Assembly (NCBI GenBank): GCA_050633445.1
Contig: JBOEGN010000036.1
Coordinates: 1-28,580, forward strand
Reading direction: 5' to 3'
Source: Thalassobius sp050633445
GTDB taxonomy: Bacteria > Pseudomonadota > Alphaproteobacteria > Rhodobacterales > Rhodobacteraceae
Length of the DNA stretch: 28,580 nt
Shown in pieces: positions 15,925 to 23,592 of the stretch. Numbering within the stretch: the stretch's first letter is position 1; each line of letters begins with the position of its first letter. The position numbers and the translations under genes were made by a program. The notes beneath the pieces were generated by a model that was not told where the DNA came from, did not search any database, and was given only the letters and a program-made list of their open reading frames with translations.

Positions 15925-16314
15925 TTACAGGTGGCCTGCCTCTTCCAGAACCTTACGCGCCGAGCGGAAGCACTCCACCCCCTGCGGCACCCCGCAATAG
16001 ATCGCGACGACATGGACGATGGCACGGATCTGTTCGGGCGTGACACCGTTGTTCAGCGCGCCTTTGCAGTGCAGCTCCCATTCATGCATCTTGCCCAGCG
16101 CCCCGATCATGGCCAGGTTCATCATCGAGCGGGTTTTGGCGTCGATCACATCATCGCCCCAGCCAAAGCCCCAGCACCAGGCGGTCATCGCCTCTTGGAA
16201 CGGGCGGGTGAAGTCATCTGCGGCGGCCAGGTTTTTTTCTATGTATTCTGCGCCCAGCGTTGCTTTGCGTTGCTCCAGGCCTTGCAGAAATAGGTCTTCG
16301 TCGAAAATGCTCAT
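15925..16314 (-). CDS. Carboxymuconolactone decarboxylase-family (PcaC/AhpD-like) protein
   Basis: A 129-residue helical protein of the carboxymuconolactone decarboxylase superfamily. The core is FQEAMTAWCWGFGWGDDVIDAKTRSMMNLAMIGALGK followed by EWELHCKGALNNGVTPEQIRAIV and YCGVPQGVECF, a close match to PcaC-type proteins. There is no redox CxxC as in AhpD, so peroxidase activity is unlikely. PcaC acts in the protocatechuate pathway. Here it follows gentisate pathway genes, so it may act on a related aromatic-derived lactone or have another role. It has a good Shine-Dalgarno (AGAAGGGG) before the ATG at 16314 and starts 33 bases after the thioesterase gene. Confidence 0.85.
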   Translation of the reverse strand: MSIFDEDLFLQGLEQRKATLGAEYIEKNLAAADDFTRPFQEAMTAWCWGFGWGDDVIDAKTRSMMNLAMIGALGKMHEWELHCKGALNNGVTPEQIRAIVHVVAIYCGVPQGVECFRSARKVLEEAGHL

Positions 16315-16347
16315 CTGTGGGTACCCCTTCTGATTTGGGGCACGATA

Positions 16348-16779
16348 CTAGGGCCGGTCAATCACTGCCAGCGTCATCCGAGAGATACAGACCAGCCGGT
16401 CCTGCTCGTCCGTGATACGGGTTTCCCAGACTTGGGTGCGCCGTCCGATATGAATGGGCTTGGACACACCATACACCCAGCCATTCGTGGCCGAGCGGAT
16501 GTGGTTGGCGTTGATTTCCTGACCGACACAGCCGTATTTTTCGCGGTCGATCACGAAATTCGCCCCGATCGAGGCCAGCGTTTCCGCCAACACCACCGAG
16601 GCCCCGCCATGCAGCAGGCCCATCGGCTGTTTTGTCCGGTGATCCACGGGCATCCGGGCCTTCAGATAGTCATTCCCGGCCTCGATCACCTCGATCCCCA
16701 TATGGCCGTTGGCACAATCCTTGCCCAGCGCCTCGATGATTTCCAGGTCAATGGGGGTGGTCCAGATCGTGTCGGTCAT
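16348..16779 (-). CDS. PaaI-family hotdog thioesterase
   Basis: A 143-residue single hotdog-domain protein. The signature MGLLHGGASVVLAETLASIGA (53-73) holds the HGG motif and the acidic residue E66 expected at the active site of PaaI/YdiI-type acyl-CoA thioesterases. The segment INANHIRSATNGWVYGVSKPIHIGRRTQVWETRI is typical of the ComA2/EntH/MenI branch. AAGGAGAT lies 5 bases before the ATG. It likely hydrolyses an aryl- or hydroxybenzoyl-CoA; next to gentisate genes, a hydroxybenzoyl-CoA substrate is a reasonable guess (inference only). An 89-base gap with a hairpin separates it from the preceding hydrolase gene. Confidence 0.88.
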   Translation of the reverse strand: MTDTIWTTPIDLEIIEALGKDCANGHMGIEVIEAGNDYLKARMPVDHRTKQPMGLLHGGASVVLAETLASIGANFVIDREKYGCVGQEINANHIRSATNGWVYGVSKPIHIGRRTQVWETRITDEQDRLVCISRMTLAVIDRP

Positions 16780-16807
16780 GCGGGATCTCCTTGTTCTTTG
16801 CGGGTCA

Positions 16808-16827
16808 CTGTCCCCAGTCAGGGACAG
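16808..16827. other. Inverted repeat between hydrolase and thioesterase genes
   Basis: A 7-bp perfect stem (CTGTCCC with GGGACAG) with a 6-base loop lies in the 89-base gap. It has no T-tract. It may act as an mRNA processing or attenuation element between the two halves of the operon. Confidence 0.45.
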
Positions 16828-16868
16828 CGCCGCAAGAGCAAGGCCATGTGACCACGCGTCATTTGACC

Positions 16869-17567
16869 TTATTCAGGATCGCCGATGGTCAGCGAGATCG
16901 GCTGAAGCCCATCGACGCCGCCTGTGATCACGTCACCGGGCAGCACAGCGCCCACACCGGCGGGGGTGCCGGTCATGATCACGTCACCGGGAACAAGGTG
17001 ATAGTATTTCGACAGGTCCGCCACCACCTCATAGACATTGTGGATCAGGTCTTTCAGCTGGGCCTCTTGTTTGAGCTCGCCGTTGACCTCCAGATGGATG
17101 CGTTGATCGGCAAGCGTGCCCAATTCGGCGGCTTTTGACAGCGGCGCGAACACGGCAGAGCCTTCGACATCCTTGCCCAGATCCCAAGGGCGCTGTTTTG
17201 CACGAGCGGCCAGCTGCAGATCACGACGGGTCATGTCCAAACCACAGCCATAGGCATAGATCGACTCGCCGGCCTCTTCGACCAGAACACGGAATGTGGG
17301 CTTGCCGATGACCAGCACCAGCTCCATTTCATATTGGAAGTTTTCGGTACCCGGAGGGTAAGGCAACGTTTCGCTGCTGGCCAGATTGGCAGAGGGCGAC
17401 TTGGTGAAGTAAAACGGCGCCTCGCGGTCCACTTCGACGCCCATTTCAGCGGCATGGGCGGCATAGTTGCGCCCCACACAGAAAATCCGGTTGATCGGGT
17501 ATTGTGCGTCCTCTCCCTGAACGGGGATGGACTGAATTTCGGGGGTCTCGAACAGGTAGCTGCTCAT
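16869..17567 (-). CDS. Fumarylacetoacetate hydrolase-family protein, probable fumarylpyruvate hydrolase
   Basis: A 232-residue FAH-fold hydrolase that cleaves C-C bonds in beta-diketo acids. Metal ligands are E80 and E82 in YEMELVLVIG and D111 in GLDMTRRDLQ; FCVGRNYAAHAAEMG and VMTGTPAGVGAVLPGD are family signatures. The ATG overlaps the stop of the gentisate dioxygenase (ATGA), so the two products are made together. In the gentisate pathway, fumarylpyruvate hydrolase (NagK-like) yields fumarate and pyruvate, and this is the likely role here. No maleylpyruvate isomerase gene is visible, so direct maleylpyruvate hydrolysis is an alternative. Confidence 0.88.
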   Translation of the reverse strand: MSSYLFETPEIQSIPVQGEDAQYPINRIFCVGRNYAAHAAEMGVEVDREAPFYFTKSPSANLASSETLPYPPGTENFQYEMELVLVIGKPTFRVLVEEAGESIYAYGCGLDMTRRDLQLAARAKQRPWDLGKDVEGSAVFAPLSKAAELGTLADQRIHLEVNGELKQEAQLKDLIHNVYEVVADLSKYYHLVPGDVIMTGTPAGVGAVLPGDVITGGVDGLQPISLTIGDPE

Positions 17568-18601
17568 CTTGCGCGTTCCTCGTAGTAACCAAGTTTTTCC
17601 TGAAGCGGGCGGTCATGCACGCGGATAAGAAAGCTCTCTTCCTCCGTTTCATGCGTGATCTCCGCAAAGACCGGGGCACTGAACGTATCCTTTGGCCCCC
17701 AGTCAAATGTTTCGCCGTCAATCGTGGTTTTGCCACGGCCCTTAACCACATGAAAGGCAGACGAGCACGATTGCAAAATCGGCGTCACCACTTGCCCTGC
17801 CGGGATCATCATTGCCGTGAACCCCATCGTCGGAAGCACATCTGCGCCGGTTTCGGGGTTCACGAAATCCAGCTCGGCGATACCGTCATCTGTGTATTTA
17901 TCCAGCTGGCGCAGCGCGGCCTCGGTCCGGGTCCAGGGATAGCGGACCATCGGATATTTGCGCGCACCCGCCCCGCGTTTGCGCGTGGGTACCAAGCCCG
18001 AGGACAGATATTCCACCTGCCCCGCATCGGGCCGGTTGCGCTGGGCTTGCAAGGGGCCTTCGACCGCATACGAGCCTTCGAGATAATAAAACAGCGGCAG
18101 GTCCAGCGCATCCAGCCACACCACGGGTTCATCGCCATCGTGGCCGTGGTCATGCCAGTCACCGCCGGGGGTCAGGACCAGATCGCCTTCCTCCATCGGC
18201 AGGCGTTCGCCGTCGACGACGGTAAAGCCGCCTTTGCCTTCGACGATAATCCGCACCGCCGAGGGTGTGTGGACATGGGCCGGTGCCGCTTCACCCGGCA
18301 GCAACAATTGCATCCCCAGATAGATCGAGGCCGTGGCCTGCATCGCCCCTGCCCCACGACCGGGGTCCGACAGCACCAGCACGCGACGTTCGGCCTTTTC
18401 CACCGGAGTCAGCTCGCCAGCGCGCAGCAGCAATGGGCGCAGGTCACCATAATTCCAAAACCCAGCGCGTGTGGTCGGGTTGGGGCGGCCATGCGGCAGC
18501 ACGTTCCGCATCATCGGCCACAAAGGCGCGACGCCTGCCTCAGTCATCGCATCGCGATAGTCCTGCGGCAGCTCCTCTAATGTTCCCAGTTTCTCGCCCA
18601 T
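17564..18601 (-). CDS. Gentisate 1,2-dioxygenase
   Basis: A 345-residue bicupin ring-cleavage dioxygenase that opens gentisate to maleylpyruvate with Fe(II) and O2. The N-terminal cupin holds the metal motif PAHVHTPSAVRIIVEG (H109, H111) with a further histidine in GGDWHDHGHDG (H150 or H152). The opening MGEKLGTLEELPQDYRDAM and the segments PLWPMMRNVLPHG and GFWNYGDLRPLLLRAGEL match gentisate dioxygenases. A degenerate second cupin follows (about 240-335). The ATG at 18601 is chosen since GGAGGGG lies 7-8 bases upstream; an in-frame TTG at 18622 precedes that ribosome binding site. It is the first gene of the aromatic operon, divergent from a MarR regulator. Confidence 0.93.
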   Translation of the reverse strand: MGEKLGTLEELPQDYRDAMTEAGVAPLWPMMRNVLPHGRPNPTTRAGFWNYGDLRPLLLRAGELTPVEKAERRVLVLSDPGRGAGAMQATASIYLGMQLLLPGEAAPAHVHTPSAVRIIVEGKGGFTVVDGERLPMEEGDLVLTPGGDWHDHGHDGDEPVVWLDALDLPLFYYLEGSYAVEGPLQAQRNRPDAGQVEYLSSGLVPTRKRGAGARKYPMVRYPWTRTEAALRQLDKYTDDGIAELDFVNPETGADVLPTMGFTAMMIPAGQVVTPILQSCSSAFHVVKGRGKTTIDGETFDWGPKDTFSAPVFAEITHETEEESFLIRVHDRPLQEKLGYYEERAR

Positions 18602-18641
18602 TTGGGTCCCCTCCTCTGGCAATCCGACTGATTCCGATTTT

Positions 18642-18656
18642 TAAGTAGCATACTTA
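18642..18656. promoter_or_regulatory. Candidate MarR operator, perfect 6-3-6 palindrome
   Basis: TAAGTAGCATACTTA is a perfect inverted repeat (TAAGTA, GCA, TACTTA) about 40 bases upstream of the gentisate dioxygenase start and in the region shared with the divergent MarR gene. AT-rich palindromes of this size are typical MarR sites. A second short palindrome, GCATATGC, lies at 18684-18691. The binding protein is inferred from position. Confidence 0.65.
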
Positions 18657-18747
18657 TCATTAGTGCACTCGTCAATATCTTGCGCATATGCTAGTGAATT
18701 CCAGCACCCACGCAGCTAGAACCAGTAGGCAAAAGGAACCGCCTCAG

Positions 18748-19227
18748 TTGAGCGACACGACCAACGATATCTATACCATGGCCGGGCTGCTGATCCGCCG
18801 GATGCACCAGATTTCAACCTCGGTGTTCACGACCCGCATGAAAGAGGCCGATCTGGATCTGACGCCGGTGCAATTCGGGGCCCTGACGGCGCTAAAAGGC
18901 AACCCGGATGTGGATCAGGCCACGCTGGCCGGGCTGATCGCGCATGACCGGGTGACCATGGGGTCTGTGCTGGATCGCTTGCAAAACAAGGGGTTAATCA
19001 CCCGCAAGATCAGCCAGAACGACCGCCGTGCCCGTGTTCTTAGCCTGACAGATCAAGGCCGCGCTGTCGTAGACGCGGCCACACCCATCGTGCATGCGCT
19101 GCAAAACGAGATCCTGTCCGGGCTGGACGCACAAGAGGCCGAGCAACTGCTGCACCTGATGCGCAAGGCCGCGGATGCCGGCAATCAACGCAGCCGAGCG
19201 CCGCTTTTGTTTCCCAAACGCCCCTGA
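18748..19227 (+). CDS. MarR-family transcriptional regulator
   Basis: A winged-helix regulator of about 159 residues. The N-terminal helix SDTTNDIYTMAGLLIRRMHQIS is followed by the recognition region DQATLAGLIAHDRVTMGSVLDRLQNKGLITRKISQNDRRARVLSLTDQGR, the complete MarR helix-turn-helix and wing. The TTG at 18748 is preferred (AAGGA about 10 bases upstream, family-typical N-terminus). An ATG at 18688 in frame would add 20 low-similarity residues, lacks a ribosome binding site and would bury a palindrome. It probably represses the divergent gentisate operon until a phenolic ligand binds; the ligand is not evident. Confidence 0.88.
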   Translation: MSDTTNDIYTMAGLLIRRMHQISTSVFTTRMKEADLDLTPVQFGALTALKGNPDVDQATLAGLIAHDRVTMGSVLDRLQNKGLITRKISQNDRRARVLSLTDQGRAVVDAATPIVHALQNEILSGLDAQEAEQLLHLMRKAADAGNQRSRAPLLFPKRP

Positions 19228-19320
19228 CGACCGCACACAGACCCTACGCAGACCCCACACTGACCGGGAAAAATCCGCCGCAGCGCCGCATTTAGCTGGA
19301 AAACACCAGAAAATCGCCCT

Positions 19321-19335
19321 ATGAAGCAGCTTCAT
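19321..19335. promoter_or_regulatory. Candidate nad operon operator, perfect inverted repeat
   Basis: ATGAAGCAGCTTCAT is a perfect 7-1-7 inverted repeat 32 bases before the nadA start codon, in the 140-base gap after the MarR gene. Its position fits a repressor site for NAD-responsive control. Which regulator binds is unknown; alphaproteobacteria use NadQ or NrtR families, and I could not match the motif to either from memory. Confidence 0.5.
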
Positions 19336-19367
19336 GTCACAGCACGCCATAGCTGGAGGATAGCTGC

Positions 19368-20420
19368 TTGCTCGATCTTACAACCGTGCGCGCCGACCTG
19401 GCAGAGCATTATGATCTCGCTCCGTCCGTGGAAATTGCCCAAGCAAACATGGACATTTACGCCAAGATGGATCGGGTGGTCACGCCCGCCGACTGGGCGA
19501 TCTATGCACCCTATGTGGTCGCCATCAACGCGCTCAAGAAAAAGCGCGGTGCGGTGATCCTGGCGCATAATTACATGACGCCCGAAATTTATCACGGCAT
19601 TTCCGACTTCGTGGGCGACAGCCTGCAGCTCGCCATCAAGGCCACCGAGGTCGAGGCTGATGTGATCGTGCAATGCGGTGTGCATTTCATGGCCGAAACC
19701 TCGAAGATCCTGAACCCCGCGAAAACGGTTCTAATCCCCGATATGGAGGCCGGTTGCAGCCTGGCCGAATCCGTCACTGCCGAGGGCATCGCCCAGATGC
19801 GCGCCAAATATCCTGGCGCGCCGGTCGTCACTTATGTGAACACCACAGCCGAGGTGAAGGCCGCCTCGGACATCTGCTGTACCTCGTCCAATGCCGCGCA
19901 GATCGTTGCTGCCCTGCCCGAAGACACGATCATCATGACACCCGATCAGTATCTGGCGCAGAACATCGCCAATCAGGTGCCGGAAAAGAACATCGTCTGG
20001 TGGGAAGGCTCGTGCATCGTGCATGAACAGTACACCGCCAAGGACCTGCGCGATTTCCGCGAATGGAACCCCGACACCCGCATCATCGCGCATCCCGAAT
20101 GCCCCCCCGATGTGGTGGCCGAGGCGGACTTCTCGGGCTCAACCAGCGGGATCATCAAATACGTCACTGATGAAAAGCCCGAAAAGGCGATGCTGGTGAC
20201 GGAATGTTCGATGGCCTCGAATATCTCGGATGAACTGCCCGAGGTGGATTTCGTCGGCCCCTGCAACATGTGCCCCTATATGAAAAAGATCACGCTGGAA
20301 AAGGTGCTGTACGCTTTGCACACCATGACCGGTCAGGTCGAGGTGGACGCCGAGGTCGCCGACAAGGCAAAACTGGCCGTGACCCGCATGATCGACCTCT
20401 CGCGCGAGCTGGGTATCTAA
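19368..20420 (+). CDS. nadA: Quinolinate synthase A
   Basis: A 350-residue [4Fe-4S] enzyme that condenses iminoaspartate with dihydroxyacetone phosphate to quinolinate. Signatures are VILAHNYMTPEIYHGISDFVGDSL (63-86), VQCGVHFMAETSK with C103, CCTSSNA with C170/C171, and GPCNMCPYMKK with C299/C302; these include the expected cluster ligands. The start is a TTG at 19368 with a near-ideal GGAGGAT spaced 6 bases, and no better ATG exists upstream. It is the first gene of nadABC, followed by nadB after 15 bases. Confidence 0.96.
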   Translation: MLDLTTVRADLAEHYDLAPSVEIAQANMDIYAKMDRVVTPADWAIYAPYVVAINALKKKRGAVILAHNYMTPEIYHGISDFVGDSLQLAIKATEVEADVIVQCGVHFMAETSKILNPAKTVLIPDMEAGCSLAESVTAEGIAQMRAKYPGAPVVTYVNTTAEVKAASDICCTSSNAAQIVAALPEDTIIMTPDQYLAQNIANQVPEKNIVWWEGSCIVHEQYTAKDLRDFREWNPDTRIIAHPECPPDVVAEADFSGSTSGIIKYVTDEKPEKAMLVTECSMASNISDELPEVDFVGPCNMCPYMKKITLEKVLYALHTMTGQVEVDAEVADKAKLAVTRMIDLSRELGI

Positions 20421-20435
20421 GGACCGTTTGGGCCA

Positions 20436-22025
20436 ATGGCGGATCGTCCAATGCATGTGATCACGACGGATCGTGTCATCATCGTAGGGGCTGGCATGGC
20501 CGGGCTCTATGCTGCGCTGGATCTGGCCCCGACACCTGTTGTGATGATCTCGCCCGAGAAGCTAGGCGAGGGCGCGTCGTCTGCCTGGGCTCAGGGCGGT
20601 GTGGCCGCCGCGATGGATGGTGACGACAGCCCGCAATCGCACGCCACCGACACCGTCAAAGCTGGCGCTGGCACCGTGGACTCAGCGATCGCGGATCTGG
20701 TGACGTCCGAGGCCCGCGAACACATTCTGGACCTGACCCGCCTGGGCACGCCCTTTGATCGCGATGAAAACGGCGGATATGTTCTGTCGCGCGAGGCGGC
20801 GCACAGCTTTGCCCGCGTGGTTCGGGTCAAAGGCGACCAAGCCGGCGCCGAGATCATGAAGGCGTTGATCGCTCAGGTCATGGAAACGCCCTCGGTTCAA
20901 GTGCTCGAAGGCGTCATGGCCTCGGCCCTTGAGGTGCAGGACAACGTTGTAACCGGCGTTCAGGTCGAAACATCCGGTGATGACCGCTCGCATCCTGTTA
21001 TGCTGCGCGGTCCGGCTGTCCTTATGGCGGGCGGTGGTTCGGGCGGTTTGTTCAAGCTGACAACGAACCCGCCGCGCATCCGGGGCCAAGTCATTGGCAT
21101 GGCGGCCCGCGCTGGTGCGGTGATCGCTGACCCCGAATTCGTGCAGTTCCACCCCACCGCGATTGACATGGGCGAAGACCCTGCCCCGCTGGCGACCGAA
21201 GCGTTGCGCGGTGAAGGTGCCACGCTGATCAATCGCGACGGACAGCGCTTCATGCTGGCCGAACACCCTGATGCGGAACTGGCTCCGCGCGATATCGTGG
21301 CCCGCGCGATCTTTGCCCAGACACAAGCGGGCAATCGGCCAATGCTGGATACCCGCGACGTGCTGGGTGAAAAAGTCCTGAGTAATTTTCCCGCCGTGGC
21401 CGATGCATGTGCCCGTGCCGGCATTGATCCCGTCACCGAGCCGATCCCCGTGGCCGCCGCCGCACATTACCACATGGGGGGAATCGACACTGACCCCGAG
21501 GGGCATAGCAGCCTGAAAAACCTGTGGGTCTGTGGCGAGGCGTCTTCGACCGGGCTGCATGGCGCGAACCGGCTGGCCTCGAACGGGCTGTTAGAGGCGC
21601 TGGTCTATGCCCGCCATTGCGCCCAAGGCATTAAGGCCACGCTGCCGGATGAGTTGAACGCTGCTCTGGTCGACGTGACCTTTGAGCCTGGTGGCCCGAA
21701 CCCACCCATCGAGGCCATCGACACCTTGCGTCGTTGCATGACCAATAATGTGGGCGTCGTTCGCAACGCCGAAGGCTTGCGCCGGGCGCTAAGCGTCATC
21801 GACAAGCTGGAACGGGACAACCCCGAATGCCTGTGTTTCCTGAACATGACCGCTACGGCGACCCTGATCGCCGCTGCGGCGCTGCATCGCGAGGAATCAC
21901 GTGGCGCGCATTGTCGCCGCGATTTTCCCGACACTCTTGAGAACGCCGCGCGGACTCACATCACCCTGGAGCAGGCGCTAAACATCCGCGCCGCTGCCGC
22001 CGCCGACACGGAAAGCGACCAATGA
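20436..22025 (+). CDS. nadB: L-aspartate oxidase
   Basis: A 529-residue flavoprotein that oxidises aspartate to iminoaspartate, the substrate of NadA. The FAD-binding GxGxxG is at VIIVGAGMAGLYAALDL (G18, G20, G23), followed by GEGASSAWAQGGVAAAM, the histidine/arginine-containing EFVQFHPTAI and HYHMGGIDTD, and GEASSTGLHGANRLASNGLLEALV, all typical of the succinate dehydrogenase/fumarate reductase flavoprotein family. The C-terminal helical domain is present. The length is standard. It overlaps nadC by four bases (ATGA). Confidence 0.96.
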   Translation: MADRPMHVITTDRVIIVGAGMAGLYAALDLAPTPVVMISPEKLGEGASSAWAQGGVAAAMDGDDSPQSHATDTVKAGAGTVDSAIADLVTSEAREHILDLTRLGTPFDRDENGGYVLSREAAHSFARVVRVKGDQAGAEIMKALIAQVMETPSVQVLEGVMASALEVQDNVVTGVQVETSGDDRSHPVMLRGPAVLMAGGGSGGLFKLTTNPPRIRGQVIGMAARAGAVIADPEFVQFHPTAIDMGEDPAPLATEALRGEGATLINRDGQRFMLAEHPDAELAPRDIVARAIFAQTQAGNRPMLDTRDVLGEKVLSNFPAVADACARAGIDPVTEPIPVAAAAHYHMGGIDTDPEGHSSLKNLWVCGEASSTGLHGANRLASNGLLEALVYARHCAQGIKATLPDELNAALVDVTFEPGGPNPPIEAIDTLRRCMTNNVGVVRNAEGLRRALSVIDKLERDNPECLCFLNMTATATLIAAAALHREESRGAHCRRDFPDTLENAARTHITLEQALNIRAAAAADTESDQ

Positions 22026-22873
22026 CCGACTTCGCCCCCCTGCCCGATCTGATCCTGGAACCCATGGTGCGCAACGCGCTGATGGAGGATCTGGGCCAAT
22101 ACGGCGACGTCACCACCCGCGCCGTGATCCCTGCTGGCACCACCTATAACGCCCGTATCAACGCGCGCGAGGATGGCGTTGTCTCGGGCATGCAGATCGC
22201 CGCGATCGCCTTTCGCCTGACTGACCCCGAGCTGGAGGTCAAAACGATCCTGACCGACGGCACCCCCTGCAAGAAAGGCGACACGCTGATGGAGATCCGG
22301 GGACGCGCTGCCTCGATCCTGTCGGGGGAACGGGTCGCGCTGAATTTTGCCGGGCGTCTGACCGGGATCGCAACGCTGACCGCCGCTTTCGTCGCCGAAA
22401 CCAAGGGCACGAACACCCGCATCACCTGCACCCGCAAAACCACGCCCGGCCTGCGGATCGTGGAAAAACAGGCCGTGCTGCATGGCGGCGGGTTCAATCA
22501 CCGGATTTCGCTGTCCGACGCGATCCTGATCAAGGACAACCACATCGCCGCCGCCGGAGGCATCCGCCCCGTGCTGGAAGCGACCAAGGCCAATGCCTCG
22601 CATATGGTGCGCGTGGAAATCGAGGTCGACACGCTGGAGCAGCTGACCGAGGTTCTGGACACCGGCGGCGCGGATGTCTGCCTGCTGGACAACATGGACA
22701 CGCCAACGCTGGAGAAGGCTGTGGAAATGGTGAATGGCGCGCTGGTGCTTGAGGCCTCGGGCAACATGAAGCTGGACCGTATCGCCGAAGTATCCGCCAC
22801 CGGGGTCGACTATATCTCGTCAGGAGCGCTGACCCATTCGGTGCGCACGCTGGACCTGGGCCTGGACTTCTGA
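22022..22873 (+). CDS. nadC: Nicotinate-nucleotide pyrophosphorylase (quinolinate phosphoribosyltransferase)
   Basis: A 283-residue enzyme that joins quinolinate with PRPP to give nicotinate mononucleotide and CO2, the last step encoded by this operon. The binding residues are TRKTTPGLR (137-145), H160/R161 in GGGFNHR and K171 in LIKDNHI; MEDLGQYGDVTTR is the expected N-terminal segment. It starts inside the nadB stop codon (ATGA), so the two are translationally coupled. The length is normal. Confidence 0.97.
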   Translation: MTDFAPLPDLILEPMVRNALMEDLGQYGDVTTRAVIPAGTTYNARINAREDGVVSGMQIAAIAFRLTDPELEVKTILTDGTPCKKGDTLMEIRGRAASILSGERVALNFAGRLTGIATLTAAFVAETKGTNTRITCTRKTTPGLRIVEKQAVLHGGGFNHRISLSDAILIKDNHIAAAGGIRPVLEATKANASHMVRVEIEVDTLEQLTEVLDTGGADVCLLDNMDTPTLEKAVEMVNGALVLEASGNMKLDRIAEVSATGVDYISSGALTHSVRTLDLGLDF

Positions 22874-22927
22874 CCCAGATTTTCGCCTAAATTTTAATCT
22901 CAGACATAATTTGTGCTGCTTTTTGGC

Positions 22928-22948
22928 GCGAATCTTACTCGGATTCGC
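22928..22948 (+). terminator. Possible terminator hairpin after nadC
   Basis: GCGAATC and GATTCGC form a 7-bp perfect stem with a 7-base loop, followed by only TTT. It lies 55 bases after the nadC stop and 59 bases before nasT. It could end nad transcription, but the short T-tract and moderate GC make this uncertain. Confidence 0.45.
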
Positions 22949-23007
22949 TTTCGAACCCGTCATTCTGACCTTATCCGAGGGCGCAGACAGACTGGGGACC
23001 CGCCACC

Positions 23008-23592
23008 GTGCCAAACCGCCTATCCATCATCGTCGTGGAGAAAGACCGCGACCGTGCCTTGCAGATCGTCGACAGCCTGAAGGCGTCGGGTGATTATGAC
23101 ATCTCGGTGATCGCCGAAGAATCCGGCCTTGCGCGCCGCATCGCTCAGGGGGAACCGGACGTGGTGCTGATCGACATGACCAACCCGTCGCGCGACTCGC
23201 TCGAGGAACTGGCCATTGCCTCGGGGCCGCAGGACCGCCCCGTCGCCATATTCGTGGACCGCAGCGATGACGGGCTGACCAAAGCCGCGATCGAGGCCGG
23301 TGTGTCCGCCTATGTGGTGGACGGGATGCGCTCGGACCGGATCAAACCCATTTTGGACGCCGCAATTACCCGGTTTCACATGTTCCAGCGGATGCGCACC
23401 GAGTTGGAGGCCACCAAACTGGCCCTGGAAGAACGCAAAACCCTGGACCGCGCCAAAGGTATTCTGATGAAGGCCCGCGGCATTTCCGAGGACGAGGCCT
23501 ATGCGCTGCTCCGCCGGACTGCGATGGATCAGGGCAAGAAACTGATCGACGTCGCCAAATCCTTGGTTACAGCGGCGGGGCTATTGTCATGA
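23008..23592 (+). CDS. nasT: ANTAR-domain RNA-binding antiterminator of nitrate assimilation
   Basis: A 194-residue protein with an N-terminal receiver-like domain (1-125), a linking helix and a C-terminal ANTAR domain (about 140-188: ERKTLDRAKGILMKARGISEDEAYALLRRTAM). The receiver keeps D56 but has E11/D13 for the acid pocket and VVDGM where the conserved Lys would be, so control by phosphorylation is doubtful. This agrees with NasT proteins, which are held by NasS. ANTAR domains bind paired hexaloop RNA hairpins and prevent termination. A matching leader lies downstream at 24873-24978. The start is GTG at 23008, and it overlaps nasS by ATGA. Confidence 0.93.
   Translation: MPNRLSIIVVEKDRDRALQIVDSLKASGDYDISVIAEESGLARRIAQGEPDVVLIDMTNPSRDSLEELAIASGPQDRPVAIFVDRSDDGLTKAAIEAGVSAYVVDGMRSDRIKPILDAAITRFHMFQRMRTELEATKLALEERKTLDRAKGILMKARGISEDEAYALLRRTAMDQGKKLIDVAKSLVTAAGLLS

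Noticed and set aside
15846..16046. N-terminal extension of purM
   Set aside because: It runs into the decarboxylase-like gene and has no PurM similarity; the start at 15845 gives normal length.
22921..22938. Possible sigma-54 promoter upstream of nasT (TTGGCGCG, 4 bases, TTACT)
   Set aside because: The -12 element lacks the GC dinucleotide of TTGC, and the stretch overlaps a hairpin, so the match is too weak.
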